Assembly: GCF_017741815.1 (NCBI RefSeq)
Contig: NZ_JAGHMF010000014.1
Span: 186,001 to 250,000 of the forward strand
Reading direction: 5' to 3'
From: Rhizobium sp. 16-488-2b
GTDB lineage: Bacteria; Pseudomonadota; Alphaproteobacteria; Rhizobiales; Rhizobiaceae
Length of the DNA: 64,000 bases
Numbering within the stretch: the first letter of the stretch is position 1; each line of letters starts with the position of its first letter. The notes beneath the pieces are model-generated. The model had not been told where the DNA came from. It was given only the letters and a program-made list of their open reading frames with translations, and made no database searches. A program made the translations under genes and the position numbers. Of this stretch, positions 20,057-29,514 are shown piece after piece.

Positions 20057-21016
20057 ATGAGCAGCAACGCGGCACCCGGCACCAGCAACACCCCATCGGA
20101 AGTGATGTTGGGACTGATCCTGATGTTCGTCTCGGTGCTGCTGTCGCCCATCATCGACATCTTCTCCAAGCTTGCCATCACCACGGTCCCCTCAGCCCAG
20201 ATCACCGCGGCGCGCTTCGGCGTGCAGGCGCTCTGCATGCTGCCCATCGTGCTGTGGCGTCACAACCTCACCGACATCACCTGGAAGCAGAGCTTCTTCC
20301 ACGCCATCCGCGGCGCCATCATCACCGTCTCGATGATTTCCTTCGTCACCACGCTGAAATACATGGCGGTCGCCGATGCCATCGCCATCTTCTTCGTCGA
20401 GCCGATCATCCTGACGATCCTGAGCAGCATCTTCCTCAAGGAAAAGATCGGCTGGCGCCGCTATACCGCCTGCGGCGTCGGCTTTTTCGGAGCGATCCTC
20501 ATCATTCAGCCGAGCTTCCAGGAAGTCGGCTATGTCGCACTTCTGCCCGTCGTCAGCGCGGTCTGCATCGCCATTTCCGCCATGATGAACCGGGCGCTGG
20601 CGCAGCGCGAGGACCCGTGGGTCATGCAGTTCCACATGGGCCTCTGGGGCCTGCTCATCTGCGCCATCCTGCTCTATCTCGGCCAGGGCAGCGGCTCCGA
20701 CGTGCTCGATCCCGTGATCCCCGACACCCGCGCCTGGCTCTATCTGCTGGGCGTCGGCGTCTCGGCTGCGATCGCCGGCATCTTCGGCGTCTATGCCTAT
20801 CGCTCGGCGCCCGCCTCGACGCTGGCCCCCCTGCAATATTTCGAGATCGTTTCCGCCACGGCCTTCGCCTGGCTGGTCTTCGGCGATTTCCCGGATGCGC
20901 TGAAATGGCTCGGCATCTTCATTATCATGGGCTCCGGCTTCTATATCATCTGGCGCGAGCGGCGCTTTGCATCCAAGCCCGTATCCGATACATCTGAGGA
21001 GACGCGGGCACCCTGA
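20057..21016 (+). CDS. EamA/DMT-family membrane transporter
   Basis: A 319-residue protein with about ten hydrophobic helices in two EamA repeats. The first repeat runs roughly from residue 15 to 150 (FVSVLLSPIIDIFSKLAITTVPS) and the second from 165 to 300. Members export metabolites such as amino acids or nucleosides. The C-terminal tail is hydrophilic. The CoA-transferase gene starts 18 nt after the stop, so all three genes to 23.9 kb probably form one operon and the exporter may serve them. Substrate unknown. Confidence 0.88.
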   Translation: MSSNAAPGTSNTPSEVMLGLILMFVSVLLSPIIDIFSKLAITTVPSAQITAARFGVQALCMLPIVLWRHNLTDITWKQSFFHAIRGAIITVSMISFVTTLKYMAVADAIAIFFVEPIILTILSSIFLKEKIGWRRYTACGVGFFGAILIIQPSFQEVGYVALLPVVSAVCIAISAMMNRALAQREDPWVMQFHMGLWGLLICAILLYLGQGSGSDVLDPVIPDTRAWLYLLGVGVSAAIAGIFGVYAYRSAPASTLAPLQYFEIVSATAFAWLVFGDFPDALKWLGIFIIMGSGFYIIWRERRFASKPVSDTSEETRAP

Positions 21017-21034
21017 TCTGATCGTGGGAGGAAC

Positions 21035-22231
21035 ATGACGCAGACCCAGCCTAACAAAGCGCCGCTCACGGGCATTCGTGTCATCGAGCTCGCGCGTGTC
21101 CTGGCTGGCCCTTGGGCCGGCCAGATGCTGGCCGATCTTGGCGCCGATGTGATCAAGGTCGAAAACCCCGATGGCGGCGACGATACGAGGCACTGGGGTC
21201 CCCCCTTCGTGGAGGGTGCCGATGGAGAGAACCTCTCGGCCGCCTATTACCACGCCGCCAATCGCGGCAAGCGCTCGATAACGGCCGATCTGCGCAGCGA
21301 GGAAGGCCAGGCGCTGGTCCGCCGGCTGGTCGCCACCGCCGATGTCGTCATCGAGAACTTCAAGCTCGACGGCCTCGTCAAATACGGGCTCGATTACGAG
21401 AGCCTGCGCAAGATCAATCCAAAGCTCGTCTATTGCTCGATCACGGGCTTCGGCCAGACGGGCCCCTACGCGAGCCTCGCCGGATATGACTACATCGTCC
21501 AGGGCATGTCGGGCTTCATGTCGATAACAGGCGAGCCCGATGGACAGCCGATGAAGGCGGGCGTTGCCATCGCCGATATCTTCACCGGCATCTACGCGGT
21601 CTCGGCGATCGAGGCGGCCCTCATCCACGCGCTAAAGACGGGCGAAGGCCAGCTGGTCGACATGGCGCTGCTCGATGTGCAGTCGGCGGTGCTTGCGAAC
21701 CAGAACATGAACTACCTCATATCCGGCCGCCCGCCGACACGCCTCGGCAACGCCCATCCCAACATCTCGCCCTACGAGGTCGTTCCCACCGCCGACGGCT
21801 ACCTCATCCTCGCCATCGGCAATGACAGCCAGTTCCGCCGGCTCTGCGCCATCCTCGGCCTCAAAGGGGTCGCCGACGACGAACGCTTCGCCACCAACAA
21901 GGCCCGCGTCGCCAATCGCGACGAAGTCCGGCGGCTGGTCTCGACCGAAACGCTGAAATGGGCGAAGGCCGATCTACTTGCGGCCTGCGAGGCGAACGCC
22001 GTGCCGTCAGGCGCGATCAACACCATCGAGGACATGTTCAACGATCCGCAGATCGTCGCGCGCGGTCTGCGCATCGATCTCGAGGATAGCGCCGGCACGG
22101 TCATTCCCGGTGTCAGGACGCCGGTCGTCCTGTCGCGGACGCCGCTCAGCTATGAAAGGCCCAGTCCGCGACTGGGAGAGCACCAGGAGGAGGTGCTCGC
22201 GGAACTCATCCAATGGGAGGGGAACAAATGA
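21035..22231 (+). CDS. CaiB/BaiF family CoA-transferase
   Basis: A 398-residue type III CoA-transferase: GIRVIELARVLAGPWAGQMLADLGADVIKVE is the family N-terminus, and the Asp expected to carry the acyl-CoA intermediate lies in the AGYDYIVQGMSG region. Family members swap CoA between carboxylic acids (formyl/oxalyl, carnitine, mesaconyl and others). Its ATGA overlap with the downstream TPP enzyme suggests they act together. Which acyl group is moved is not visible. The start is preceded by GGGAGGA. Confidence 0.9.
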   Translation: MTQTQPNKAPLTGIRVIELARVLAGPWAGQMLADLGADVIKVENPDGGDDTRHWGPPFVEGADGENLSAAYYHAANRGKRSITADLRSEEGQALVRRLVATADVVIENFKLDGLVKYGLDYESLRKINPKLVYCSITGFGQTGPYASLAGYDYIVQGMSGFMSITGEPDGQPMKAGVAIADIFTGIYAVSAIEAALIHALKTGEGQLVDMALLDVQSAVLANQNMNYLISGRPPTRLGNAHPNISPYEVVPTADGYLILAIGNDSQFRRLCAILGLKGVADDERFATNKARVANRDEVRRLVSTETLKWAKADLLAACEANAVPSGAINTIEDMFNDPQIVARGLRIDLEDSAGTVIPGVRTPVVLSRTPLSYERPSPRLGEHQEEVLAELIQWEGNK

Positions 22232-23886
22232 AACGGACAGGCGGAGAACTGATCGTCGAGGCATTGAAGGCAAATGGGGTGAAACGCCTCTCCTGCGTTC
22301 CCGGCGAGAGTTTCCTCGCCGTCCTCGACGCGCTCCATGACAGCGACATCGAGGTCATCGTCTGCCGCCAGGAGGGTGGCGCCGCGATGATGGCCGACAC
22401 CTGGGGCCGGCTCACCGGCGAGCCCGGCATCTGCATGGTCACCCGCGGCCCCGGCGCCACCAACGCCACGGCGGGACTGCACATCGCCAAGCAGGATTCG
22501 ATCCCGATGATCCTCTTCATCGGCCAGGTCCAGCGCGATGCCCGCGAGCGCGAAGCCTTCCAGGAGGTCGAGTTCCGTCGCGCGCTCACCGAATACGCCA
22601 AGTGGGTGGGCGAGATCGACGACGCGGCCCGCATCCCCGAATTCGTTACCCGCGCCTTCGCGCTCGCCACCTCCGGCCGCCCCGGCCCCGTCGTGTTGTC
22701 ACTACCAGAGGACATGCTGCGCGACATGGTCGAGGCGCCCCGCGCCAAGCGCTACTCGCGCGTCGAAGCTCATCCGGGTCGCAGCCAGGTCGACGACTTC
22801 TATCTGCGCCTACTGAAAGCCGAGCGCCCGATGGTGATCCTCGGCGGCTCGCGCTGGGATGCCGATGCGGTGGCCGACTTCAAGACCTTCGCCGAACGCT
22901 TCAGTCTCCCCGTCGGCTGCTCCTTCCGCCGGCAGATGCTGTTCGATCATCTGCATCCTGGCTATGCCGGTGATGTCGGCGTCGGCATCAATCCCGAGCT
23001 GGCGCGGGAGATCAAGGAGAGCGATCTGCTGATCCTGCTCGGATGCCGCATGTCGGAAATGCCGTCCTCGGGATATACGCTGATCGATATCCCCTACCCG
23101 CAGCAGCAGCTCGTCCACATCCACCCCGACCCGTCCGAACTCGGCCGTATCTATCGCCCGGATCTCGCCATATCAGCCAGCCCACAGGATTTCGTTGCAG
23201 CGCTTGCCGACCTCGAAGCCCCCACGCAGGCACGATGGGCCGAGCGCACCGAGCGCATGCATCAAGCCTATCTCGCCTGGTCGACACCGCCGCAGACGGG
23301 ACCGGGCGACGTCCACATGGGCCCGATCATGGCATGGATCGAAGAGAATACGCGGCCGGACGCCATCTTCACCAACGGCGCCGGCAACTATGCGACATGG
23401 CAGCACCGCTACCACCGATTCCGGCAGTTCAACACCCAAGCAGCCCCGACATCGGGCTCCATGGGCTACAGCGTCCCCTCCGCCGTCGCCGCCAAGGCGC
23501 TGTTTCCGGATCGCGAAGTGATCTGCTTTGCAGGCGACGGCTGCTTCCTCATGCACGGCCAGGAATTCGCCACCGCCATCCGCTACAAGCTGCCGTTCAT
23601 CACGCTTCTGATCAACAACGGCATGTACGGCACGATCCGCATGCATCAGGAGCGCGAATATCCCGGCCGCGTCAGCGGCACCGGCCTCACCAATCCCGAT
23701 TTCGCGGCGCTTGCCCGCGCCTATGGCGGCCATGGCGAGACGGTGGAAAAGACCGAGGACTTCGCCCCCGCCTTCGAGCGCGCCCGCGAAAGCGGCCTGC
23801 CCGCTATCATCGACATCAAGCTCGACCCCGAGGCGATCACGCCGACGCGCACGCTCTCGGAAATCGCGCAAACAAAAAGCCGGTGA
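22228..23886 (+). CDS. Thiamine-pyrophosphate enzyme, acetolactate-synthase-like
   Basis: The ATG at 22228 (MKRTGGELIVEALKANG) follows GGGAGGGG and overlaps the previous stop. The 552-residue protein has the N-terminal TPP domain (CRQEGGAAMMADTWGRLTGEPG, with the catalytic Glu), a central domain, and the C-terminal GDG-NN motif (GDGCFLMHGQEF ... INNG). It belongs with ALS, benzoylformate decarboxylase and oxalyl-CoA decarboxylase-type enzymes. Coupling to a type III CoA-transferase resembles the formyl-CoA transferase/oxalyl-CoA decarboxylase pairing, but the sequence does not settle the substrate. Its stop codon lies inside the terminator stem. Confidence 0.88.
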   Translation: MKRTGGELIVEALKANGVKRLSCVPGESFLAVLDALHDSDIEVIVCRQEGGAAMMADTWGRLTGEPGICMVTRGPGATNATAGLHIAKQDSIPMILFIGQVQRDAREREAFQEVEFRRALTEYAKWVGEIDDAARIPEFVTRAFALATSGRPGPVVLSLPEDMLRDMVEAPRAKRYSRVEAHPGRSQVDDFYLRLLKAERPMVILGGSRWDADAVADFKTFAERFSLPVGCSFRRQMLFDHLHPGYAGDVGVGINPELAREIKESDLLILLGCRMSEMPSSGYTLIDIPYPQQQLVHIHPDPSELGRIYRPDLAISASPQDFVAALADLEAPTQARWAERTERMHQAYLAWSTPPQTGPGDVHMGPIMAWIEENTRPDAIFTNGAGNYATWQHRYHRFRQFNTQAAPTSGSMGYSVPSAVAAKALFPDREVICFAGDGCFLMHGQEFATAIRYKLPFITLLINNGMYGTIRMHQEREYPGRVSGTGLTNPDFAALARAYGGHGETVEKTEDFAPAFERARESGLPAIIDIKLDPEAITPTRTLSEIAQTKSR

Positions 23887-23910
23887 ACAGACGAACTGTT
23901 CACCGGCTTT
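23876..23910. terminator. Strong terminator between convergent genes
   Basis: A 15-bp perfect stem: AAAGCCGGTGAACAG pairs with CTGTTCACCGGCTTT over ACGAA. The TGA at 23884-23886 of the TPP enzyme is within the 5' arm, and it also serves the RidA gene on the other strand. Confidence 0.92.
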
Positions 23911-23932
23911 CAAAATCGCAATGACGACGATC

Positions 23933-24274
23933 TTAGATCGCAGCCGTGACGATGAACTCGACCTTGTACTTCGGCGCAGCCAGCTTGGCTTCGCTGGTGG
24001 CGCGAGCCGGCGTGTTGGCCGGATCGACCCAGGCTTCCCAGGCAGCGTTCATTTCAGCGAAGTCCGAGATATCGGAGAGGTAGATCAGCGTCTGCAGGAT
24101 CTTCGACTTGTCGGAGCCGGCAGCGGCCAGCAGGCGATCGACTTCGGCAAGCGCGTCCTTGCACTGGTCGGTTACGGTTGCGCCTTCGCCAACCTGGCCG
24201 GCGAGGTAAACGGTGTTGCCGTGGATGACCGCGCCGCTCATGCGGGCGCCGGCGTCGATACGCTTGATGCTCAT
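23933..24274 (-). CDS. RidA family (YjgF/YER057c) protein
   Basis: A 113-residue protein with the typical N-terminal MSIKRIDAGARMSGAVIHGNTVYLAGQVGEG. The conserved RidA region includes the TLIYLSDISDF segment and the Arg expected to hold the carboxylate in NTPARATSEAKLAAPKYKVEF. RidA proteins hydrolyse reactive 2-aminoacrylate-type enamines from PLP enzymes; some homologues have diverged. It is cytoplasmic and lies before a small DUF442 gene, perhaps in the same transcript. Confidence 0.9.
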   Translation of the reverse strand: MSIKRIDAGARMSGAVIHGNTVYLAGQVGEGATVTDQCKDALAEVDRLLAAAGSDKSKILQTLIYLSDISDFAEMNAAWEAWVDPANTPARATSEAKLAAPKYKVEFIVTAAI

Positions 24275-24350
24275 GGTATTCTCCTTGTCATGATATGAAA
24301 GAGGCGCCGCACCTAAGCGCAGCGCCGGACTTTACAGCCCGCGCCTTAAA

Positions 24351-24689
24351 TCAGGTGCGGATGTGATGGGTCTTCTGGTAGATCGCCGTCGAGCGGGCGC
24401 CGGAGCGGCAGTAGCCGAGCATCGGGCGCGGGAATTCGTTGAGCGCGTCGACCATGCTGGCGACCGCCTCTTCCGTCACGCCCATCGGGCCGACGGGAAC
24501 GTGAGCGATCTCGAGACCGAGCTCCTTGGCTCGCGCCGCGATATCGGCGAACGGCGTCTGGTCCATGCTTTCCTGGTCCGGACGATGGCAGACGATGGAC
24601 TTGAAGCCCATGGCCTTGATCTCGTCGAGCTCATCGACCGTGATCTGGCCGGAAACCGAATATTCGTCGTCGATCTGGCGGATGTCCAT
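24351..24689 (-). CDS. TIGR01244/DUF442 sulfur-transferase/phosphatase-like protein
   Basis: This 112-residue protein opens MDIRQIDDEYSVSGQI and ends with GYCRSGARSTAIYQK, the Cys-x5-Arg loop of protein tyrosine phosphatase-type folds (C-R-S-G-A-R). The family (Blh/TIGR01244) is linked to sulfide or persulfide handling and beta-lactamase-like proteins, often fused to a metallo-beta-lactamase; here the domain stands alone. It lies upstream of ridA on the same strand with a 76-nt gap. Function is not established. Confidence 0.82.
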   Translation of the reverse strand: MDIRQIDDEYSVSGQITVDELDEIKAMGFKSIVCHRPDQESMDQTPFADIAARAKELGLEIAHVPVGPMGVTEEAVASMVDALNEFPRPMLGYCRSGARSTAIYQKTHHIRT

Positions 24690-24785
24690 CGCAAATACTC
24701 CTGAAATCGTGGGCTGAATGACTACGCCGCCCGATCAAAGCCGTCAACCGCACAACACGGTTGAATCGGCCTGTTGAATTGCCTG

Positions 24786-25625
24786 TCAAACGAAAGCAAA
24801 GCTGAGCCCGTACTCGCGGCTTTCGCCGGGCTTGAGCATGTTGAATTCACCGGCTTCCTGAAGCTCCGCGCGCGGCACCCAGCGATGCGAGACCGGCTCG
24901 ATGCCGAGCACATCGGCCGGCGCCGTCTGGTTGCGCCAGACCTGCAGATGCGGCAGCGTATCGGCCTTCACCCGCACCCGCAGCGTCTTGCCGCCGACTG
25001 CGGCCATCGGCCCAAGCCGCACTTCCGCCAGGCCACCCCGCGTCGCCGGCGCTTCCACGCAGAAGATATCGCCGCCATCCTTGCCGAAACGCCAGGGGAA
25101 GCCGCCACCCTCAAGCATCGCGCCTTCGAGCCGCGTGCCCTCATCGAACCATTTTCCGCCGATGTTCATATGATACATCAGGAACGTCGGCACGCTCTGG
25201 TCGCTGGTGTTGATTACCTTGTCCTTCAGATGCGTCTCGCCGGTCTCGCCGTCGATGAACCAGTGGCGCTCGATCCGGGCAGGCAACCCCTCGACGGTGA
25301 CGATGTCGATATCGGCGCGGCATTCCGCATTGCCGTTTTCGAACTTTGTCCAGAGCACCTTGGCGGCATGGCCGGCGGCCGAGCCGTGCAGCGGAAAGAC
25401 CTTGTTGTCGGACCGGCCGGGGATCGGTTCGCGATGGCGGATGTGGTCGGGGCCGCAGGTAAACAGGAACCCCTGCACCGAATGCGAGATGCGCGCATCT
25501 CCGTCATCGGGAACGGCCTCCTTCGGCGCAATATCGATGCCGTCGACCACGCAGCCGCCGATATCCATCAGCGACGTATCGTCCAGCATCAGCTTCGGCC
25601 CTGTCGCGGCTGCGAATTCCATCAT
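24786..25625 (-). CDS. DUF4432/galactose mutarotase-like protein
   Basis: The 279-residue protein has the aldose-1-epimerase-like beta-sandwich features (GPDHIRHREP, FPLHGSAAGH, TFLMYHMNIGGKWFDEG) that define DUF4432. An active-site His is plausible in FPLHG and YHMN. Such proteins interconvert sugar anomers or act on sugar derivatives; the exact substrate is unknown. The start follows a strong GAGGGGGAG site, with a second ATG one codon later. No sugar genes are nearby. Confidence 0.85.
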   Translation of the reverse strand: MMEFAAATGPKLMLDDTSLMDIGGCVVDGIDIAPKEAVPDDGDARISHSVQGFLFTCGPDHIRHREPIPGRSDNKVFPLHGSAAGHAAKVLWTKFENGNAECRADIDIVTVEGLPARIERHWFIDGETGETHLKDKVINTSDQSVPTFLMYHMNIGGKWFDEGTRLEGAMLEGGGFPWRFGKDGGDIFCVEAPATRGGLAEVRLGPMAAVGGKTLRVRVKADTLPHLQVWRNQTAPADVLGIEPVSHRWVPRAELQEAGEFNMLKPGESREYGLSFAFV

Positions 25626-25867
25626 GATCCCGTCTCCCCCTCAAAATGAACTTCCGTAGGGTTAGGCGGCACCCGCTGTTTCGTCAATCCAAGGTGTCGC
25701 CACCGCCAACGAGATTTTGATTGGAACCAGCTGGCCCTCTCAAATGTTTATGAGTAAAGGGAAATTTATTGGTTTTTTCATTTTTTGTTCAGCACGATTT
25801 CATAAATTCCACACTAGCGTCAAAATTCGCGGGTGTGTGTCGCCAAGTCACTGAAGGATACGAAGAC

Positions 25868-27235
25868 GTGAATCGCTTTCTGAAATCGGCATTATCTGGG
25901 ACCGTTATCGTGCTGGCCATGTCGGCTGCGGTTCAAGACGCGTCCGCGCAACAATATCGCCGCCAGGGCAGCGTCGTCTTCGTCACGCCGAACGGCGAGA
26001 TCCTCGATTACATGCCTCAAGGCAGTGGCTACACCCGCGATCGCGCCGGCAACCGCGTGCTGGTCGATGGCTACGGCAACATCATCGCCACCGAAGCGCG
26101 TTCGCGCGGCTACTATCCGCCGCCGCCCTCGCGCCGCGTCTACGGCCGAGAGGTGTACAACAACGATCCTTATTACAGCGAAGACCAGTACGGCGACACG
26201 CGCTATTCCGAGCGCGGTGCGGTCACGGGCGCCATCCCGCGCGAGGCATCGATCGATCGCCAGCAGCTGGACCAGCCCTATCCGCCGAACGATGGCGACT
26301 ACGCATCGATCGATCCAGACCAGCAGCAGCAGCAGCCGCAGGTCACCCAGCCGACCCGTCCGGCCGATCCCGTCATCACGCTGAAGAACAAATCGAAATC
26401 CGAGATCGTCGCCCTGCAGGTCTTCCTCGACCGCGCTGGCGTTTCGCCAGGCGCCATCGATGGCCACATGGGCGCCAACGTCACCAAGGCGGTCTATGCC
26501 TATGAGCAGATGACCGGTGAGACGCTCGATCCGAACAATACCGACGCGATCCTCGAGCAGCTGCGCATGTCCGGCGGCCTGCCTGTCGTGAGCTACACCA
26601 TCACGCCCGCGGACGCGGCCGGCCCCTATGTCGCCGAGATCCCCGAGGATTACGCGCACAAGTCGCAGATGACCTCGCTTGCCTTCACCTCCGTCACGGA
26701 GGCTCTGGCCGAACGCTTCCACATGGACGAAGGCTTCCTGAAGGAGCTGAATTCAGGCGCCGACTTCACCGTCCCCGGCACCATCATCAAGGTCGTCAAC
26801 CCCGGTGAAGTGAAGACCGGAAGTGTGGCCCGCATCATCGCCGACAAGGGCAAGAAGCAGGTCTTCGCCTATGACGCCTCCGGCAACCTGATCTCCGCCT
26901 ACCCGGCCTCGATCGGCTCCACCGACACGCCCTCGCCTTCGGGCACGGTGACGGTCGAGCGCGTCGCCTTCAATCCGGGCTATACCTACAATCCGAAGAT
27001 CAACTTCCAGCAGGGCGCCAACGACAAGATCCTCAACATCCCGCCAGGCCCGAACGGCCCTGTCGGCACCGTGTGGATGGCGCTGTCGAAGCCGACCTAT
27101 GGCATTCACGGCACGCCGGAACCCTCGAAGATCGGCCGCACCCAGAGCCATGGCTGTATCCGCCTGACCAACTGGGACGCCACCGAACTCGCCAAGATGG
27201 TCAAGCCCGGCGTCACAGTCGAGTTCGTCGGCTGA
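25868..27235 (+). CDS. L,D-transpeptidase (YkuD domain) with PG-binding region
   Basis: A GTG at 25868, preceded by AAGGATACG, begins a clean signal peptide (FLKSALSGTVIVLAMSAAVQDASAQ); the frame upstream from 25769 is probably not translated. The 455-residue product has a Tyr/Arg/Pro-rich region with a Gln-rich run (QQQQQPQ), a PG-binding-like region around residue 170, and a C-terminal YkuD domain with HGTPEPSKIGRTQSHGCIRL containing the catalytic Cys and His. It should make 3-3 peptidoglycan cross-links, or attach proteins to peptidoglycan, as in other Rhizobiales. A LuxR gene converges 5 nt downstream. Confidence 0.9.
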   Translation: MNRFLKSALSGTVIVLAMSAAVQDASAQQYRRQGSVVFVTPNGEILDYMPQGSGYTRDRAGNRVLVDGYGNIIATEARSRGYYPPPPSRRVYGREVYNNDPYYSEDQYGDTRYSERGAVTGAIPREASIDRQQLDQPYPPNDGDYASIDPDQQQQQPQVTQPTRPADPVITLKNKSKSEIVALQVFLDRAGVSPGAIDGHMGANVTKAVYAYEQMTGETLDPNNTDAILEQLRMSGGLPVVSYTITPADAAGPYVAEIPEDYAHKSQMTSLAFTSVTEALAERFHMDEGFLKELNSGADFTVPGTIIKVVNPGEVKTGSVARIIADKGKKQVFAYDASGNLISAYPASIGSTDTPSPSGTVTVERVAFNPGYTYNPKINFQQGANDKILNIPPGPNGPVGTVWMALSKPTYGIHGTPEPSKIGRTQSHGCIRLTNWDATELAKMVKPGVTVEFVG

Positions 27236-27240
27236 TAGCG

Positions 27241-28344
27241 TTAGTTGTTGCGGCGCGCCTGCTCGCTGAAATAGACGAGCCGCAACAATTCCGACTGCGA
27301 ATTGACCCCTGTCTTCGCAAACACCGACTTCAGCTGACTGCGGATCGTCTCGCGCGACCGATTGCTCTCGATGGCGATATCGGTGATCGATGATCCGTGC
27401 AGCAGCCCCTGCATGATCTTGATTTCTGCCCTGGTCAACCCGAACTTGCCGCCAAGCCCCGGCACATCCATTGCCACAGGTTTAGCTGACGGCTCGATGA
27501 TGATCGCAATGCTCGGCGCATCGAAGAATTGAATGCGGGCACTCTTCTGCAGACGGACGAGGGTAAGCTTGACGCCGTTCACATCAAGCACCTGCTGCCG
27601 CTCGCCGTCACGCCATTGCGACAGCAATCGACCGAGGCACGCATTGGCGTCGGCATCGGCAAGCCAGACCTTTCCCTGCAGATCGAGCCGAACGGACCGC
27701 CCCTCGCTCAGCGCTTGCTCACCGACCGCGCTGGCCGACAGCAGCTTGCCACCGTCCCCGACCAGCAGGACACCGACGCCGATCGCGTCGAATAGCCGGC
27801 CACCGAGTTCATCCGCGCTCTTTTCGCCCTTTCCAGCCTCGAAATAGCGCACTGCCCGGTGCAGATGCGGCGCAAGCCGGGTGAATGTATCGGCGTAAAC
27901 CCTGTTGTCCTCGGGTCCACCGTTTGCGATCGAACTGGAGATGTTGAACATCCGGCCGTCTCGCTTCACCAGCGCCATGCCGATGGCGGTCTCGCCGCAT
28001 TGCTTCCAGAAGTCGTTGTAGAACTCTGTCTTCACGAACGCTTCGCGCGGCAGCAGCTCCTCGGACAGGAAGCCGCGCCACATCGGCATCACGCTCATGG
28101 ATGGAGCCCAGGGATTTATGCTCGCGAAATGATCGGAGTAACTTTCGACCCATTCGTCGCTGAAGCCCTTGTCTATATGAGACGCGCCTTCCGCCCGCAT
28201 CGGGTCGTGGTAGAACAGCGTGGTCTTGCCGCCGGGAACGATCTCGTTCCACCGGCCAAGAAACATGTCCCAGGTGGCCTCGCCGAAAATGACACCGTAG
28301 ATGGTGTCGACCAGACTGTCATAGGTATCTTCAGCGACGATCAT
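27241..28344 (-). CDS. LuxR-family transcriptional regulator (FixJ/NarL-type HTH), orphan
   Basis: The start at 28344 (MIVAEDTYDSLVDTIYG), preceded by GGGGGAAC, gives 367 residues. The C-terminal 60 residues are a LuxR HTH (FGLTRAEIKIMQGLLHGSSITDIAIESNRSRETIRSQLKSVFAKTG). The N-terminal 270 residues carry no autoinducer domain or response-regulator receiver that I recognise; Trp-rich segments (YSDHFASINPWAPSMS) hint at a ligand-binding PAS/GAF-like fold. Target genes cannot be inferred. It is convergent with the L,D-transpeptidase gene. Confidence 0.85.
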   Translation of the reverse strand: MIVAEDTYDSLVDTIYGVIFGEATWDMFLGRWNEIVPGGKTTLFYHDPMRAEGASHIDKGFSDEWVESYSDHFASINPWAPSMSVMPMWRGFLSEELLPREAFVKTEFYNDFWKQCGETAIGMALVKRDGRMFNISSSIANGGPEDNRVYADTFTRLAPHLHRAVRYFEAGKGEKSADELGGRLFDAIGVGVLLVGDGGKLLSASAVGEQALSEGRSVRLDLQGKVWLADADANACLGRLLSQWRDGERQQVLDVNGVKLTLVRLQKSARIQFFDAPSIAIIIEPSAKPVAMDVPGLGGKFGLTRAEIKIMQGLLHGSSITDIAIESNRSRETIRSQLKSVFAKTGVNSQSELLRLVYFSEQARRNN

Positions 28345-28508
28345 TGTTCCCCCGGCAAGCGCCCGCATCGCAGGCGAGGTTACCAGTGTAAAGCTTCTGG
28401 AAACAACGAAAATTACCCTTTTCGGGTGATACCCAGCCGAGGGAAAAGCAGGCAGTGATGCAGAGATACATGGTCGCGTCGAAACGAGGAGACCGACCTT
28501 GCATCAAT

Positions 28509-28542
28509 GAAAATGCGCCCCAGCGGACCGGGGCGCATTTTC
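28509..28542 (-). terminator. Terminator after the ParA-like gene
   Basis: A 13-bp stem with arms GAAAATGCGCCCC and GGGGCGCATTTTC, loop AGCGGACC. A T run follows on the minus strand, the direction of the ParA gene. Confidence 0.85.
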
Positions 28543-28559
28543 AATCACAAAATGAATGA

Positions 28560-29273
28560 TCAGGCAGCCGAACGGATCAGCGGACCGGTCATGCGCGCCG
28601 CGGCCGGCAGTCTCACCGGCAGCTTGCGCATGATCTCCTCGGCAAAACAGAGCGCGTTCTCGCGCGCCTTGTCGAGGTTGCTGGCACGGGCCGGATCGAG
28701 CGTATGCAGCGTGCCGCCGCAATCGAAGATATCGCGGAAGGCCGAACGCTCGATGATCGCGGTGTCGAGCACCGGCACCTGCCGCTGGTTGAGCAGCGTC
28801 TTCACGATAGCGAGCGCCCGTGTCGTCACCATCGAGTTGACGCGCGTCAGCACGACGGAGTGACCGATACGGATGCCCGCCTTCTCGTCGAGATACTGCA
28901 GCAACTCCAGCACCTGTGCCCCGCCGCGCGCATCCATGGCGCAGCCCTGGATCGGGATCAGGACATGATCCGAGAGACCGATCGCCGTGGCCAGCATCGG
29001 ATTGCGGGCGCCCGGCAGGTCGATGATGAAGTAATCGGTGTTGTGCTTGTTCTCGGAGATGTGCTGCGGCAGCGAGGCAGAAGTCACGAAATCAATCACG
29101 GAGACGTTGGGCACGTGACCGGAGATTTCGTGCCAGCGGGAAATCCAGTGCTGCGGATCGGCATCGAGGATGGTCACCCGGTAGCCCTTGCGGGCAAGCT
29201 CGGTGGCCAGCAACAGAACAGCGGTGGTCTTCCCGGCGCCGCCCTTGGTGTTTGCGAATGTAATGACTGCCAT
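28560..29273 (-). CDS. ParA/MinD-type ATPase, orphan
   Basis: A 237-residue P-loop ATPase with the deviant Walker A KGGAGKTT at residues 10-17, Walker B-like FIIDLPG, and the DADPQHW motif. This is the ParA superfamily (compare VirC1 and soj). It has no adjacent ParB or centromere-like repeats, so a role in partition is not shown; an orphan ParA could position a cargo such as a secretion or chemotaxis apparatus. Preceding bases contain GGGGAAC. The closest resemblance in memory is VirC1. Confidence 0.85.
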   Translation of the reverse strand: MAVITFANTKGGAGKTTAVLLLATELARKGYRVTILDADPQHWISRWHEISGHVPNVSVIDFVTSASLPQHISENKHNTDYFIIDLPGARNPMLATAIGLSDHVLIPIQGCAMDARGGAQVLELLQYLDEKAGIRIGHSVVLTRVNSMVTTRALAIVKTLLNQRQVPVLDTAIIERSAFRDIFDCGGTLHTLDPARASNLDKARENALCFAEEIMRKLPVRLPAAARMTGPLIRSAA

Positions 29274-29464
29274 GTTCGTTCCTCGGGGGAAATGTCGCGA
29301 GCCGGGATCGCTCTGTTGCGCACATCGGGATGCATCGTGCGGTTACTGCATCCTTTCCAAACATGGTTAACAATATCTAAACAAGGCATCCGAAATCCCG
29401 GTCCGCATTTCTTGCAGCAGCCTTCGCCACTCGGCCTGAACGCCCTGCCCCACAACGAAAAAGA

Positions 29465-29489
29465 CCCGGAAAGCGCAGTGCTTTCCGGG
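29465..29489 (-). terminator. Terminator after the Fe-alcohol dehydrogenase gene
   Basis: CCCGGAAAGC pairs with GCTTTCCGGG over GCAGT; the minus-strand flank TCTTTTT supplies the T run. Confidence 0.85.
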
Positions 29490-29514
29490 CCAAATCTCAG
29501 GTCCGCATTTTGTA

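Noticed and set aside
22228..23886. ilvB acetolactate synthase
   Set aside because: No ilvH neighbour, and the gene is coupled to a CoA-transferase; only the fold is shared.
28560..29273. Replication partition gene parA of a plasmid
   Set aside because: No parB, repC or centromere-like repeats are near, so plasmid origin is not supported.
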